DNA of 64,000 nucleotides from Dehalococcoidia bacterium. Its GTDB lineage: Bacteria > Chloroflexota > Dehalococcoidia > Bin125. The stretch is from NCBI GenBank assembly GCA_022826965.1, contig JAJDTU010000013.1:1-64000 (forward strand), in the 5' to 3' direction. Numbering within the stretch: position 1 is the stretch's first letter; each line of letters begins with the position of its first letter. This document shows, piece by piece, positions 35,560 to 45,387 of the stretch. The notes below the pieces were generated by a model. The model was not told the origin of the DNA. It was given only the letters and a program-made list of their open reading frames with translations, and made no database searches. A program made the translations under genes and the position numbers.

Positions 35560-37224
35560 CTACATCCGGAAGACGCCGAAGTTGGACGCCGGAATCGGCG
35601 CGTTGCGCGCCGCGGCGAGTCCAACCGCGAGAGCTTGTCGCGTGTCGATTGGGTCGAGAATGCCGTCGTCCCAGATCCGGGCCGAGCCGTAGTAGGCCGC
35701 GCCTTCTTCCTCGTACTTTTCCAAGGTCGGCGCCATGAACTCGCGCTGTTCGTCGGAGGACATTTCCTGCCCCTGCCGAGCCAGCGCATCCTGACGGATG
35801 GTCAGCAGCACATTGGCGGCCTGCTCGCCGCCCATCACGGAGACCCGGGCGTTGGGCCAGGTCCAGAGCAGTCGCGGTGAGTAGGCGCGCCCGCACATGG
35901 CATAGTTGCCGGCGCCGAACGAGCCGCCCAGCACGATTGAGAACTTGGGCACCTCGGCGCAGGCGACGGCGGTGACCATCTTTGCGCCGTGCTTGGCGAT
36001 GCCTTCGTGTTCGTAACGGCGTCCGACCATGAATCCGGTGATGTTCTGCAAGAACAACAGCGGCGTCCCACGTTTCGCGCAGAGTTGGATGAAATGAGCG
36101 CCCTTGAGCGCCGACTCGGAAAACAGGATCCCGTTGTTCGCCACAATTCCGACCGGATGACCCATCACCCTCGCGAACCCACAGACGAGCGTACTCCCGT
36201 AGGAGGGTTTGAACTCATGCAGTCGCGATCCATCCACGATTCGCGCGATCACTTCGCGAACGTCATATGACTTGCGTGTCGATTGGGGAACGATGCCGTA
36301 GATCTCGTCAGGGTCGTACAGGGGCGGTTCGATCTGATCGGGCGCGGAGACCGGCCAGTCCGCCGCGGCCTCGCTGCCCAGATTCGCGACAGCGGCGCGG
36401 ACGAGATCGAGTGCGTGCTCGTCGTCTTCGGCCAAGTGGTCGGCGACCCCTGAAATCTGGGTGTGGACGAGTCCGCCGCCGAGCTCCTCGGCGGAAATCT
36501 CCTCGCCGGTGGCCGCACGGACCAGGGGCGGGCCGCCGAGGAAGATGGTGCCGACGCCGTCGACGATGATCGCTTCGTCGGACATGGCCGGAACGTACGC
36601 GCCACCGGCCGTGCAGGAGCCCATCACGGCGGCGATCTGCGGGATGCCGGCAGCCGACATCGTGGCCTGGTTGTAGAAGATCCGGCCGAAATGCTCCCGG
36701 TCGGGGAAAACATCGGCTTGCATCGGCAGGAAGGCCCCGCCGGAGTCGACGAGATAGACGCAGGGCAGGCGGTTCTGGGCTGCGATCTCTTGCGCGCGCA
36801 GGTGCTTCTTGACCGTGACCGGGTAGTAGCTGCCGCCCTTCACCGTCGCGTCGTTCGCCACGACCATGATCTCGCGTCCCGACACGCGGCCGATCCCGGT
36901 CACGATGCCGGCGCCCGGCGCTTCGTCGCCGTACATGCCGTTGGCGGCGAGCGGTGAGAGTTCGAGGAACGGCGAGTCGGGGTCGAGCATGCGCTCGATT
37001 CGCTCTCGCGCGAGCAGCTTGCCGCGCGAGTGGTGTCGGTCGACGCTGCGCGGACCGCCGCCGGCTCGGACGACGGACTCGCGCGCTCTCAGCTCTTCGA
37101 CCAGTCCCCGCATCCAGGCGGCGTTCTCCTGGAATTCGGCTGACGCGGTGTCGACGACCGACTGAATCGGCGCCGACGCCTCAACCTGATACGAGAGTTC
37201 GCTGGGTCCGCCGTTGTCCGTCAT
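35560..37224 (-). CDS. carboxyltransferase beta subunit, methylcrotonyl-CoA carboxylase-like
   Basis: 554 residues from the ATG at 37224; the open frame upstream is not homologous. The MCC-type pattern includes [60 protein letters not shown] and [19 protein letters not shown]. It would carboxylate methylcrotonyl-, geranyl- or a related acyl-CoA, as in leucine or isoprenoid breakdown. The biotin-bearing alpha subunit is not in the window. It converges with no gap on the acyltransferase gene. Confidence 0.9.
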   Translation of the reverse strand: MTDNGGPSELSYQVEASAPIQSVVDTASAEFQENAAWMRGLVEELRARESVVRAGGGPRSVDRHHSRGKLLARERIERMLDPDSPFLELSPLAANGMYGDEAPGAGIVTGIGRVSGREIMVVANDATVKGGSYYPVTVKKHLRAQEIAAQNRLPCVYLVDSGGAFLPMQADVFPDREHFGRIFYNQATMSAAGIPQIAAVMGSCTAGGAYVPAMSDEAIIVDGVGTIFLGGPPLVRAATGEEISAEELGGGLVHTQISGVADHLAEDDEHALDLVRAAVANLGSEAAADWPVSAPDQIEPPLYDPDEIYGIVPQSTRKSYDVREVIARIVDGSRLHEFKPSYGSTLVCGFARVMGHPVGIVANNGILFSESALKGAHFIQLCAKRGTPLLFLQNITGFMVGRRYEHEGIAKHGAKMVTAVACAEVPKFSIVLGGSFGAGNYAMCGRAYSPRLLWTWPNARVSVMGGEQAANVLLTIRQDALARQGQEMSSDEQREFMAPTLEKYEEEGAAYYGSARIWDDGILDPIDTRQALAVGLAAARNAPIPASNFGVFRM

Positions 37225-37343
37225 CCGATGCCCCGGAGAACACGCCTCGTGGCGCACCATGTGGTCAGAATATTGCGGGGTTAGACTCGTCCGCAGGCGA
37301 GCGATGAGAAATCGCGTAAAGCACTTCGGCAGAGCGGAGCATA

Positions 37344-38291
37344 ATGATGCCAGCACAACTTTCTGACGGAAACTACTCCTACAGCGCACTCGACATATGG
37401 GAGCAGATGCCGGACGGCGTCACGCTCGTCGAGTGTCCCGGCGTGGCCGTCGATGCGAATGACACCGTCTACGTGTTGACCCGAAACACCGAGCATCCGG
37501 TTATGGTGTTCGATTCCGACGGCTCGTGGCGAGGCAGCTGGGGCCAGGGCAACTTTACGGAACGCTCGCACGGCATCTGGGTCGGCCCGGAGGGCGACGT
37601 CTGGGGGGCGGACGACGGGACGCACACGATCACCCGCTGGTCGCCCGAGGGAGAACTGCTGCAAACGCTCGGCGACCCATACAATCCCGCGCCTGCCTGG
37701 GGCGGGAAGCCGTTCAATCGGCCGACGCACGCGGCGGTCAGCCCCAAGTCCGGCGACATCTTCGTCACCGACGGCTACGGCAACAGCTGCGTCCATCGCT
37801 TCGACGCCGACGGCAACCACAAGCAGACCTGGGGCACGCCCGGCATCGACGCCGGACAGTTCATCCGCCCGCACAACATCGCAATCGACGAGGACGGGCT
37901 GCTCTACATCGCCGACCGCGAGTGCCATCGGGTGCAGATCTTCTCGGAGTCCGGCCAGTTCGTCACGATGTGGAACAACATTCACCGTCCCGACGGTCTC
38001 ACGCTGGCGCCTGACGGCAACATCTACATCGGCGAGCTCAACGAAATGGGCGGTATGCAGGACGCGCCCGGGTTGGGCCATCGGGTCAGCATCTACGACC
38101 GCTCGGGCAACCGGCTGGCGCTGCTCGGCCATCCCGACGAGGGCGATGAGGCGGGCAAGTTCATCGCGCCGCACGGGATCGCCGTCGATTCAAAGGGCGA
38201 TGTCTACGTCGGCGAGGTCTGCAACACGATCCGGGGCAAAGCCCTCGGCGTCGAGCTCCACTCGCTGAGCAAGCTAGTGCGGGAGAGCTAG
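37344..38291 (+). CDS. NHL-repeat six-bladed beta-propeller protein
   Basis: 315 residues, no signal peptide. Repeated NHL units are visible: [76 protein letters not shown] and [15 protein letters not shown]. The propeller resembles the catalytic part of peptidyl-hydroxyglycine alpha-amidating lyase, but most bacterial members have unknown ligands. The start may be at 37344 or three bases later. It overlaps the next gene's stop by 4 bases. Confidence 0.88.
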   Translation: MMPAQLSDGNYSYSALDIWEQMPDGVTLVECPGVAVDANDTVYVLTRNTEHPVMVFDSDGSWRGSWGQGNFTERSHGIWVGPEGDVWGADDGTHTITRWSPEGELLQTLGDPYNPAPAWGGKPFNRPTHAAVSPKSGDIFVTDGYGNSCVHRFDADGNHKQTWGTPGIDAGQFIRPHNIAIDEDGLLYIADRECHRVQIFSESGQFVTMWNNIHRPDGLTLAPDGNIYIGELNEMGGMQDAPGLGHRVSIYDRSGNRLALLGHPDEGDEAGKFIAPHGIAVDSKGDVYVGEVCNTIRGKALGVELHSLSKLVRES

Positions 38292-39040
38292 GCCCCGGAC
38301 CGCTCGACGCTGTAACGCAGGAAGACCTCGCCGGTCTCAGCGGTCTTCGCATGGAGCAGTTTGAGTTGCCTGATACCTGATGCGGTGGGAGCTCCGGGCC
38401 ACAGAACCGCTGGATACGCCGTGTCACCGCCCGCGATTCTGGGGGCGAGCGTGAGGAAGAACTCGTCGACCAGACCTTGACGGATGAGTTCGCCGTTGAG
38501 CATCGCGCCTCCCTCGACCAGCACCCGTCTGGCGACGAGTCCCTTGCGCAGGTGGGTCAGCGCTGCTTCAGCTGCGTCCTCTTCCGGCACGACGATCACC
38601 GGCCGCCCTCTGGATTCCAGCTCGCGGCGGACCGCGCCGGGCGCCGCGCTGGAGAGATAGATCACGGCATAGAAGCTGTGGTCGGTGAAGAATCGACGCT
38701 CTGGTGGAAGATCGCCGCTGCGAGTCAACACTGCGGCGATCGGCGCCGGAGTCATCCCGCGCTCGACCCGCCATCGCTCCAAGTCCGGATCGTTGAGGCG
38801 GGCTGAGGTGCCGGACGCGCGAAACGTCGCGCCGCCATTCATCACCACGTCGAAGTGAACTCGCAGCTCTCGCATCAGGCGTTGGTCGAGCTTCGAGCCG
38901 AGGCCGCGTTCGGTTCCGTCGACGACCGTGCGGCCATCGGCGGACATGACCATGTTGATCGCGACGAAGGGCCGGTCCGCAGGCGGCTCGGGGAAGCTCA
39001 GCGTCGTGTAATCGATCTCAACCCAATCCGATTGGCTCAT
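38288..39040 (-). CDS. RibD C-terminal-domain reductase
   Basis: 250 residues with the dihydrofolate-reductase-like fold of RibD/RibG C-termini. Blocks: FVAINMVMSADGRTVVDGTE, FDVVMNGGATFRA, AVLTRSGDLPP and RRVLVEGGAMLNGELIRQGLVDEFFLTLAP. NADPH-dependent reduction of a pyrimidine is the family role; without a deaminase domain it may act on other substrates. It starts 22 bases from the divergent small ORF at 39063. Confidence 0.9.
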   Translation of the reverse strand: MSQSDWVEIDYTTLSFPEPPADRPFVAINMVMSADGRTVVDGTERGLGSKLDQRLMRELRVHFDVVMNGGATFRASGTSARLNDPDLERWRVERGMTPAPIAAVLTRSGDLPPERRFFTDHSFYAVIYLSSAAPGAVRRELESRGRPVIVVPEEDAAEAALTHLRKGLVARRVLVEGGAMLNGELIRQGLVDEFFLTLAPRIAGGDTAYPAVLWPGAPTASGIRQLKLLHAKTAETGEVFLRYSVERSGA

Positions 39041-39062
39041 GGGCTCATGCTAGGTTGCGGGC

Positions 39063-39305
39063 ATGTCGGACCGTGAGCAGGACGTTCCAGCGGACGAAGA
39101 TGCAGAGTCGGAAGAGCCGGACCGGGACTTTCCGATCTCGGAGAACGCGCGGTTCACGATTGGCGGGAAGCCGGTCGTGCTGGATGACTTCATCGACATC
39201 ACAACCGGCGATCTAGCCAGTCGGCCAAGAGTGGAACCGCAGCCTCAGCCTGAGCCGTTGCCGAAGCAGGTGATCTGGAACGCGCGGCGTCCGGCGCAGG
39301 ACTAG
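39063..39305 (+). CDS. small acidic hypothetical protein
   Basis: 80 residues, divergent from the RibD-like gene. An acidic N-terminus (REQDVPADEDAESEEPDRDF) is followed by NARFTIGGKPVVLDDFIDIT and a proline-rich end. No family is recognised. Its end overlaps the OsmC-type selenoprotein stop on the other strand. Confidence 0.55.
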   Translation: MSDREQDVPADEDAESEEPDRDFPISENARFTIGGKPVVLDDFIDITTGDLASRPRVEPQPQPEPLPKQVIWNARRPAQD

Positions 39306-39772
39306 TTGTCGCCGTAGTCGGCTTCCCAGGTGATATCGATCGCGTCCTTGACGCTCTCGTGCGCGGGACAGCCCGGGGCGTGGAACTTGACCGCTCGATC
39401 GGCGGCCGCTCGTTGTTCCTCGGGAATGCCCGGGATCTGGAAGACGACGTGGATCTTCGTGATCCGGATCGTCTGGTTGTCCTCGCCCTCGATCGTGCCC
39501 AGGACGTCGGCCTTGTAGGTGTTGGGGTCGAACTCGACCTTGCGCGCGGACATCGCCCGCGCCAGCGTGCCGTACATTCAACCGCCGACGGCGGCGACGA
39601 TATGGTCGAGCGTCGCCGTCATCGGCGGCGCCTCCTCGGGCACGCCGTAGTGCTCCTTCAGCTTGCCCTGGACGCCGTAGACAATCTGTCCAGGCACATC
39701 GCCGAGCGTGGCGTGGCGGAAGCCGTTCTTGAGTTCGAGCTTATTGCGGGAGATGTATTCAAAGCGGGCCAT
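39302..39772 (-). CDS. OsmC-like selenoprotein, TGA at 39578-39580 read as Sec
   Basis: 156 residues if the in-frame TGA is translated; GAGGAG stands 7 bases before the ATG. The sequence around it is DHIVAAVGG-U-MYGTLARAM: Sec65 takes the place of the first catalytic Cys of OsmC/Ohr proteins (usually GG-C-x-x-x-T). The second Cys is Cys135 in HAPGCPAHESVKDA. OsmC proteins reduce organic hydroperoxides with this thiol pair. A 6-bp GC stem follows the TGA. It lies 18 bases after the aminotransferase gene, so the two are probably co-transcribed. Confidence 0.87.
39544..39562 (-). promoter_or_regulatory. bSECIS-like stem-loop of the OsmC-like gene
   Basis: Starting 16 bases after the TGA, GCGCGG and CCGCGC pair around the 7-base loop GCGATGT, which begins at +22 with G. 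Distance and loop position fit bacterial SECIS rules. Confidence 0.65.
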
Positions 39773-39790
39773 CGTCGGCTCCTCAATCCC

Positions 39791-40963
39791 TTAGCTGTTG
39801 GCCAACAGGGTACGCATTCTGTCGACGCCCTCGACGATCTCCTCGAGCGAGGCGGCGTAGCTGAAGCGCAGGTAGCCCTCGCCGAGATGCCCGAAGCTGG
39901 TTCCGGCGATCACGGCCAGACCGGCCTCCTCGAGCAGCCGCTCTTGCAGGGTGCGCGCGTCGATCCCGGTGTCGGAGATGTTGGGGAAGGCGTAAAACGC
40001 GCCGAGCGGAGTCACGCAACTCACGCCGGGCACATCGTTGAGTTCCTTGACGATCACCTGGCGGCGCTCGTCGAATGCCGTCGTCATGATGTCGACCGCC
40101 TCCTGCGGTCCATCCAGCGCCTCGATCGCTGCGTACTGCGTGGCGGCATTGGGACACGAATAGCTGTTGATCGCGAGCCGTTCGGCGAACGGGAAGAGGT
40201 CCGGCGGGAACACGCCGAATCCCAGCCGCCAACCGGTCATCGCATACGTCTTGCTCCAGCCGTCGAGCACAATCAGGCGGTCGCGGAGTTGCGGGTAGTT
40301 GAGCCAGGAGGTGTGCTCAAGCCCCTCGTAGAGGATGCGCGAGTAGATCTCATCGCTGAGGATCGCGACGTCGGGCCACTGCTCCAGGCCGTCGACCAGC
40401 CGCTCGACCTGCTCGCGCGAGTACACGCCGCCGGTCGGATTGGCGGGACTGTTGAGGATGATCAGCCGGGTGCGCTCGTTGATCTGGCTGAGGACCTGGT
40501 CGGGATCGAAGGTGAAGCCGTCGGATTCGTGCAGCTCGATCGGCACCGGCGTCGCGCCGGAGAAGCGAATCACGGATTCATAGATTGGGAACCCGGGATT
40601 CGGGTACATGACCTCTGCGCCGGGCTCGCCCATCAGCAGCGCGGCGAAAAACATGACCGGCTTCGCGCCGGGCGTGATCAGGACCGACTCGGGGTCAACC
40701 TCGGCGCCGTGCCGGCGCTCCAGGTCGCGCGCCACCGCCTCGCGCAGCTCGGGGATGCCGGCGCCGGGCGTGTAGCCGTGCTTGCCCTCGGCCAGAGCTC
40801 TCGATCCGGCGTCGACGATGTTGTCAGGTGTAGCGAAATCGGGCTGTCCGATGCCCAGGTTGATGATCGAGTGTCCCTCGGCCGCCAGCTTGTTGGCTCG
40901 CGCCAGCACTTCAAACGCCGTCTCCGTCCCGAGGTTCCGCGCCGCTTCCGTCGGTAGCACCAT
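39791..40963 (-). CDS. pyridoxal-phosphate aminotransferase, class I/II
   Basis: 390 residues from the ATG at 40963 (GGAGG upstream). Fold-type I PLP enzyme: INLGIGQPDFATPDNI, YTPGAGIPELREAVARDLER, NSPANPTGGVYS, and the Schiff-base Lys in VLDGWSKTYAMTGWRLGF. This is the aspartate aminotransferase-like subfamily; the amino donor is not clear. It is followed by the OsmC-like gene on the same strand. Confidence 0.93.
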   Translation of the reverse strand: MVLPTEAARNLGTETAFEVLARANKLAAEGHSIINLGIGQPDFATPDNIVDAGSRALAEGKHGYTPGAGIPELREAVARDLERRHGAEVDPESVLITPGAKPVMFFAALLMGEPGAEVMYPNPGFPIYESVIRFSGATPVPIELHESDGFTFDPDQVLSQINERTRLIILNSPANPTGGVYSREQVERLVDGLEQWPDVAILSDEIYSRILYEGLEHTSWLNYPQLRDRLIVLDGWSKTYAMTGWRLGFGVFPPDLFPFAERLAINSYSCPNAATQYAAIEALDGPQEAVDIMTTAFDERRQVIVKELNDVPGVSCVTPLGAFYAFPNISDTGIDARTLQERLLEEAGLAVIAGTSFGHLGEGYLRFSYAASLEEIVEGVDRMRTLLANS

Positions 40964-41047
40964 GATCGTCCTCCGATCTCGCCTACTTGTGCATCGAGGG
41001 TACTTGCCCACTGCCGTTCAGCCACTGGATACCATTGGCCCACGGAG

Positions 41048-41551
41048 GTGGTGGTGAGGCGCTGGTTTCAGACCTCGCTCGTCGTGGCCGCGTTGGTCAC
41101 CTTGACCGCCCTGACCGCTGCCTGCGGCGAGCCCGAACCGGTCGCTCTACCGTCCGCGGAACGGTCAGATGCCGCCGACGGCCCACGAACCGGCTCGCAG
41201 ATCTTCGCCTCGACCTGCGCTGCCTGTCATGGCGCCGCCGGCGAGGGTACGGAGAACTGGATGATCCGCGACGAGGACGGACGCCTGCCGCCGCCACCTC
41301 TCAACGGTGAGGGACACACCTGGCACCACTCCGACGGCGTGCTCTACGGAATCGTCAGCGAGGGTGGACTCGGGCTCGGCTTCGGCAGCAACATGCCGGG
41401 ATTCAAGGAAGAGCTGAGCCGCGACGAGATCATCGCGGTGATCGAGTACGTGAAGACGTGGTGGGAAGGCAAGGAGATCGACGGAGTTGCGATCACCGAG
41501 CATCAAGCGGAGTTCAGCACCGCGGATCCGTATCCGCAGACTGAGAACTGA
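41048..41551 (+). CDS. lipoprotein cytochrome c
   Basis: 167 residues from a GTG at 41048; GTG at 41051 or 41054 are equally plausible, the latter being well spaced from GGAGG. An N-terminal hydrophobic signal ends in the lipobox TAAC. One heme c site, CAACH, is followed by GAAGEGTENW; the axial Met is in GSNMPGFKEELS. A membrane-tethered electron carrier is likely. No oxidase or dehydrogenase partner is adjacent. Confidence 0.9.
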   Translation: MVVRRWFQTSLVVAALVTLTALTAACGEPEPVALPSAERSDAADGPRTGSQIFASTCAACHGAAGEGTENWMIRDEDGRLPPPPLNGEGHTWHHSDGVLYGIVSEGGLGLGFGSNMPGFKEELSRDEIIAVIEYVKTWWEGKEIDGVAITEHQAEFSTADPYPQTEN

Positions 41552-41602
41552 ACTCCGGCTACGCTGCCCTCTCCAACTGGCAATACCCGCGGGCTCATCC
41601 AG

Positions 41603-42733
41603 ATGTCAGACCCACTGACGGTTGGCCCGGTTGACGAGACCGGGCGAATCACCAACCTCGACGCGCTACGCGGTGTCGCGGTGTTCGGCATTCTGCTGAT
41701 GAACGCCGTGTCCTACGGCCTCGAGCCGGCGGCCTACTTCAATATCAGCCTGGCGAACGACACGCCGCTCGACTGGATCATTGGCGTCTTCGGCGAGGTC
41801 TTCGTCGATCAGCGGTTCATGGGCGTGTTCTCACTGCTCTTCGGGGCGGGCATTGTGCTGTTCGCCGATCGCGCCGACGCCAAGGGCAACCGCGGCGGCT
41901 GGCTCAGCCTCTGGCGCAACCTGCTCCTGCTGGGCATCGGCGCGCTGCACATGTGGCTCTGGGAGGGCGACATCCTGGTCGCCTACGCGATTGCCTCGCC
42001 CTTCCTGCTGATGGCGCGTCGGCTGTCGGATCGGGCGCTGCTTGGTCTCGGAGCGGCGCTGGTATTGCTCTCGGCCGTTGTGTTCGCACTGGCGCAGAGC
42101 GGAGTCGACGGCACAGGCAGGCAGCTCGGCGAGCTCTGGCTGGAAACCGGCGGCGAACCAGACGACGTGGTCGGATCGCTCGTGCTTCTCACGTTCTTCA
42201 TGCGCGCGTTGGGGATGATGCTGATCGGCGTGGCGCTCTTCCGGTCGGGCGTGCTCAGCGGCGACCGGCCGCGCGAGTACTACCGCAGGATGGCCGCGAT
42301 CGGCCTCGGCGTTGGACTCCCGCTGGCCGCCCTCGGCGTGATCATCGCCGCGCTCGACGACTTCGCGCCCGGCTCCGCCCTGCTCTCGATGATCCCAACC
42401 ACTGTCGGCACCATCCCGGCCACGCTTGGCTTCACCGCGCTGATCATTCTCTGGAACATGCGGCCCGAGACCGCGCTGCATCGTCGCGTGCGAGCGGCCG
42501 GACGCATGGCGCTGACCAACTACCTGACGCAAACGATCCTCGGCATCGTCATCCTGCGCAGGTTGTTCGAGCCCGACGAACTGAATCGCGCGTGGGTGCT
42601 GTTGTTCGTTCTCGCGGTCTGGCTGCTGCAGATCGCCTGGTCTCAGTGGTGGCTCTCGCGGTTCCGCTTCGGACCCTTCGAGTGGGCCTGGCGGGTCGCG
42701 ACCTATCGGGGTCTCCAGCCGCTGCGCCGCTAG
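41603..42733 (+). CDS. DUF418 family membrane protein
   Basis: 376 residues with about ten helices. Family blocks are RITNLDALRGVAVFGILLMNAV, FMGVFSLLFGAGIVLF and, in the C-terminal DUF418 part, GRMALTNYLTQTILGIVI and WLLQIAWSQWWLSRFRFGPFE. It is related to the acyltransferase-3 superfamily; the role is unknown. It lies 51 bases after the cytochrome gene and may be co-transcribed. It overlaps the convergent CaiB gene by 4 bases. Confidence 0.9.
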   Translation: MSDPLTVGPVDETGRITNLDALRGVAVFGILLMNAVSYGLEPAAYFNISLANDTPLDWIIGVFGEVFVDQRFMGVFSLLFGAGIVLFADRADAKGNRGGWLSLWRNLLLLGIGALHMWLWEGDILVAYAIASPFLLMARRLSDRALLGLGAALVLLSAVVFALAQSGVDGTGRQLGELWLETGGEPDDVVGSLVLLTFFMRALGMMLIGVALFRSGVLSGDRPREYYRRMAAIGLGVGLPLAALGVIIAALDDFAPGSALLSMIPTTVGTIPATLGFTALIILWNMRPETALHRRVRAAGRMALTNYLTQTILGIVILRRLFEPDELNRAWVLLFVLAVWLLQIAWSQWWLSRFRFGPFEWAWRVATYRGLQPLRR

Positions 42734-44031
42734 TCGGCACTGCGCACACCCACGGCGCCCGACGCCCTCAGACCCTCGATCTCGTCATCGCCAAAGCCGT
42801 GCTCGCGCAGGATGTCGTCGGTGTCTCCGTCGAAGATCGGTGACGGGCCAACGGCCTCAGGCGGCGAGTCCGACATCCGATACACCGGTCCAACCATCTG
42901 CTCCGGACCGGTGAGTGGATGCTCGATCTCGGCTATCACGCCGATCGCCTGAACCTGCGGATCGTCGATCATGTCCTCAGGCAGATTGACCTGCGAGGCG
43001 GGCGCGCCGGCGGCGTCGAGTTTCTCAATCCAGTTGGCGGTCGTGTCGCTGCGGAATCTGGCCGCGATGGTGCCTCGCGTTTCCTCGACAATGTCGAGTG
43101 ATGCCGGATCGAGAGGATTGAAGCTGTCTGAGTCGGTCGTGTCGTCGTCCGCTGTCAACCCAATCGCCCGACGCACTTGCTGCCGATTGAGCTGGGTGAG
43201 GCAACCGAGCATGATCGCGCCGTCGGCGGTCTGGTAACTGCCGTAGTAGAGCGCGAACGCAGCGCCGATCATCGAGCGCACGCCGGTGCGCGCCTCGAGG
43301 ATTTCGCTGTACGTGCCGCCCCGTTCACGAACCGCGCGCACTTCGTCGAGTGAGGGTTGGAGGAACGTCGCGTCGCTGACCGGCAACCGGGCGACGGCGA
43401 AGTTCTGCAGCTGCAGCGCGGCGCCCAGCAATGACGTTTCGATCCGCTGTCCCCGGCCCGTCCGTTCGCGATGAAACAGCGCGGCGCAGATGGCCATGGC
43501 GCTGGTCCAGGCGGCACCGTAGTCGGCCGGTGTGGTCGCCGAGATCTGCAGCGGTCCACCGTGTTCGTTGACCTTCTCCTCAGCCGCCATCAGACCCGAG
43601 TACGCCTGCGCAATGATGTCCGCCCCCGCTCGACCGGCCGAAGGGCCTTCGGATCCGAAGGCCGTGTTTTCGAGGTAGATCAGTCGCGGATTCCGTTCAC
43701 TGAGGCTCTCGTAGTCGACTTGCAGCCGCTCCGCGACTCCGGGGCGCGCGTTGATCAGGAAGACATCGAAGCCCCGAATCAGGCGCTCGACGACCGCGCG
43801 AGCCTCCGGCGTCTGCAGATTCAGGACGATGCCGCGCTTGCCTCGGTTGAAGACGTGGAAGACCTTCGACTCATTGGGCAGGAACTGTCCCACGTCGCGC
43901 GTGGCGTCGCCCTGCGGCGATTCGATCTTGACCACCTCCGCACCGAGGTCGGAGAGCATCACGCCGCACATTGGTCCGGCGACGATCTGCGTCAGTTCGA
44001 GAACCTTGATCCCGTCTAGTGGTCCGGGCAT
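42730..44031 (-). CDS. CaiB/BaiF class III CoA-transferase (paralogue 3 of 3)
   Basis: 433 residues. GPLDGIKVLELTQIVAGPMC, MLSDLGAEVVKIESPQGDA and LINARPGVAERLQVDYE are shared with the two genes upstream. The catalytic Asp is kept in TTPADYGAAWTSA. The residue after GQRI in the helix block is Glu (GQRIETSLL) where the family commonly has Asp. It lies 8 bases after the next paralogue and is part of one operon. Confidence 0.93.
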   Translation of the reverse strand: MPGPLDGIKVLELTQIVAGPMCGVMLSDLGAEVVKIESPQGDATRDVGQFLPNESKVFHVFNRGKRGIVLNLQTPEARAVVERLIRGFDVFLINARPGVAERLQVDYESLSERNPRLIYLENTAFGSEGPSAGRAGADIIAQAYSGLMAAEEKVNEHGGPLQISATTPADYGAAWTSAMAICAALFHRERTGRGQRIETSLLGAALQLQNFAVARLPVSDATFLQPSLDEVRAVRERGGTYSEILEARTGVRSMIGAAFALYYGSYQTADGAIMLGCLTQLNRQQVRRAIGLTADDDTTDSDSFNPLDPASLDIVEETRGTIAARFRSDTTANWIEKLDAAGAPASQVNLPEDMIDDPQVQAIGVIAEIEHPLTGPEQMVGPVYRMSDSPPEAVGPSPIFDGDTDDILREHGFGDDEIEGLRASGAVGVRSAD

Positions 44032-44039
44032 TGGCGCTC

Positions 44040-45341
44040 CTAGTCCTCGGACGGGAGGCCGACCGCGCCTGACGAGCGTAGGGCAGCGACTTCCTCTTCC
44101 GTGTAGCCGTACTCGATCAGCACGTCGTCGGTGTCGCCGTCGAGCGGCGGCGATGCTCCCTCGGCTACGGGCGGAGTGAGCGACATGTTGAACGGCGGCC
44201 CGACCATCGTCTCCGGACCGGTCAACCGGTGCTCGAGGTCGACCATGATGCCGAGCGCCTGGACCTGGGGATCGTCGATCATCTCCTCGGGGATGTTGAC
44301 CTGCGAGGCAGGCGCGCCGGCGGCGTCGAGCTTGGCGATCCAGTTCTCCGTGGTGTCCGAGGCAAAGCGTTCAGAGATCGTTGCGCGGATGCGAGCAACA
44401 ATCTCCTCAGAGCCGTCTGCAAGCGGATTAAAGTCGCCGTCGTCGGTCGGATCGTCGCCCGGTTCCAGCCCCAGCGCGTTGCGCACCTGCTGGCGATTCG
44501 GCGGCGTCACGCAGCCCAACATCAGCGCACCGTCGGAGGTCTGGTAGCCGCCGTAGTAGAGGAAGAACGCTCCGCCGACCAGGGCGCGCAGTCCGCCGCG
44601 GGCTCCGAGCAGTTCCGCGTAACTTCCGCCTCGCTCCCGCACGGCGGCCAGACCGCTCAGGATCGGATCGAGCAGCACAGCGTCGGAGACCGGCATCCTC
44701 GAAGCGAACGCATTCTGCAGCACCATCGCGCCGGCGAGCAGCGACGTGTCGATCTTTTGACCCTCTCCGGTGCGTTCCCTGTGGAAGAGCGCCGCGCAGA
44801 CCGCGATCGTGCTGGTGAACGCGGCGACGAAGTCGGCTGGCGTCGTGGCCGTGATCAGGTCCGGACCGCCGTGCTCGTCGACCTTTTCGTCACCTGCCAT
44901 CAGCCCTGAGTACGCCTGGGCGATGATGTCCGCGCCGGCCCGGTGGGCGGACGGCCCGGTTGGACCGTAAGCCGTGTTCTCCAGATAGATCAGGTCAGAC
45001 TTGTGCGCGCGCAGGCTCTCGTAGTCGATGCCCAGACGTTCAGGCACACCGGGACGGGCATTGATCAGGAAGACATCCATCTCCGAGATCAGCCGCTGGA
45101 CGATGGCTTGGCCGTCGGGATCCTGCAGGTTGAGCACCATCCCGCGCTTGCCGCGGTTGAAGACGTGAAAGCCCTTGCTTTCGCCGGGCGAGATCTGACC
45201 AAGCAAGCGCATGCCGTCCCCTGCGGCGGATTCGATCTTGATCACGTCCGCGCCGAGATCGGAGAGCATCACGCCGCACATCGGACCGGCGATGATCTGC
45301 GTTACCTCGAGAACTTTGATTCCATCAAGCGCACCAGGCAT
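44040..45341 (-). CDS. CaiB/BaiF class III CoA-transferase (paralogue 2 of 3)
   Basis: 433 residues, closest to paralogue 3 (GALDGIKVLEVTQIIAGPMC, LINARPGVPERLGIDYES, ATTPADFVAAFTS, GQKIDTSLLAGAMVLQ). The catalytic Asp is present. The paralogues differ mainly in the middle third, which forms the substrate pocket, so different acyl acceptors are plausible. Confidence 0.93.
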   Translation of the reverse strand: MPGALDGIKVLEVTQIIAGPMCGVMLSDLGADVIKIESAAGDGMRLLGQISPGESKGFHVFNRGKRGMVLNLQDPDGQAIVQRLISEMDVFLINARPGVPERLGIDYESLRAHKSDLIYLENTAYGPTGPSAHRAGADIIAQAYSGLMAGDEKVDEHGGPDLITATTPADFVAAFTSTIAVCAALFHRERTGEGQKIDTSLLAGAMVLQNAFASRMPVSDAVLLDPILSGLAAVRERGGSYAELLGARGGLRALVGGAFFLYYGGYQTSDGALMLGCVTPPNRQQVRNALGLEPGDDPTDDGDFNPLADGSEEIVARIRATISERFASDTTENWIAKLDAAGAPASQVNIPEEMIDDPQVQALGIMVDLEHRLTGPETMVGPPFNMSLTPPVAEGASPPLDGDTDDVLIEYGYTEEEVAALRSSGAVGLPSED

Positions 45342-45387
45342 GGGAACCTCCTCACTTCCGACGGTTGACTTGGACGAGGATAGGCAA

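Noticed and set aside
34315-35880. Plus-strand open frame of 521 codons opposite the acyltransferase
   Set aside because: Shadow of the membrane protein on the minus strand; the product is all charged and Gln/His-rich.
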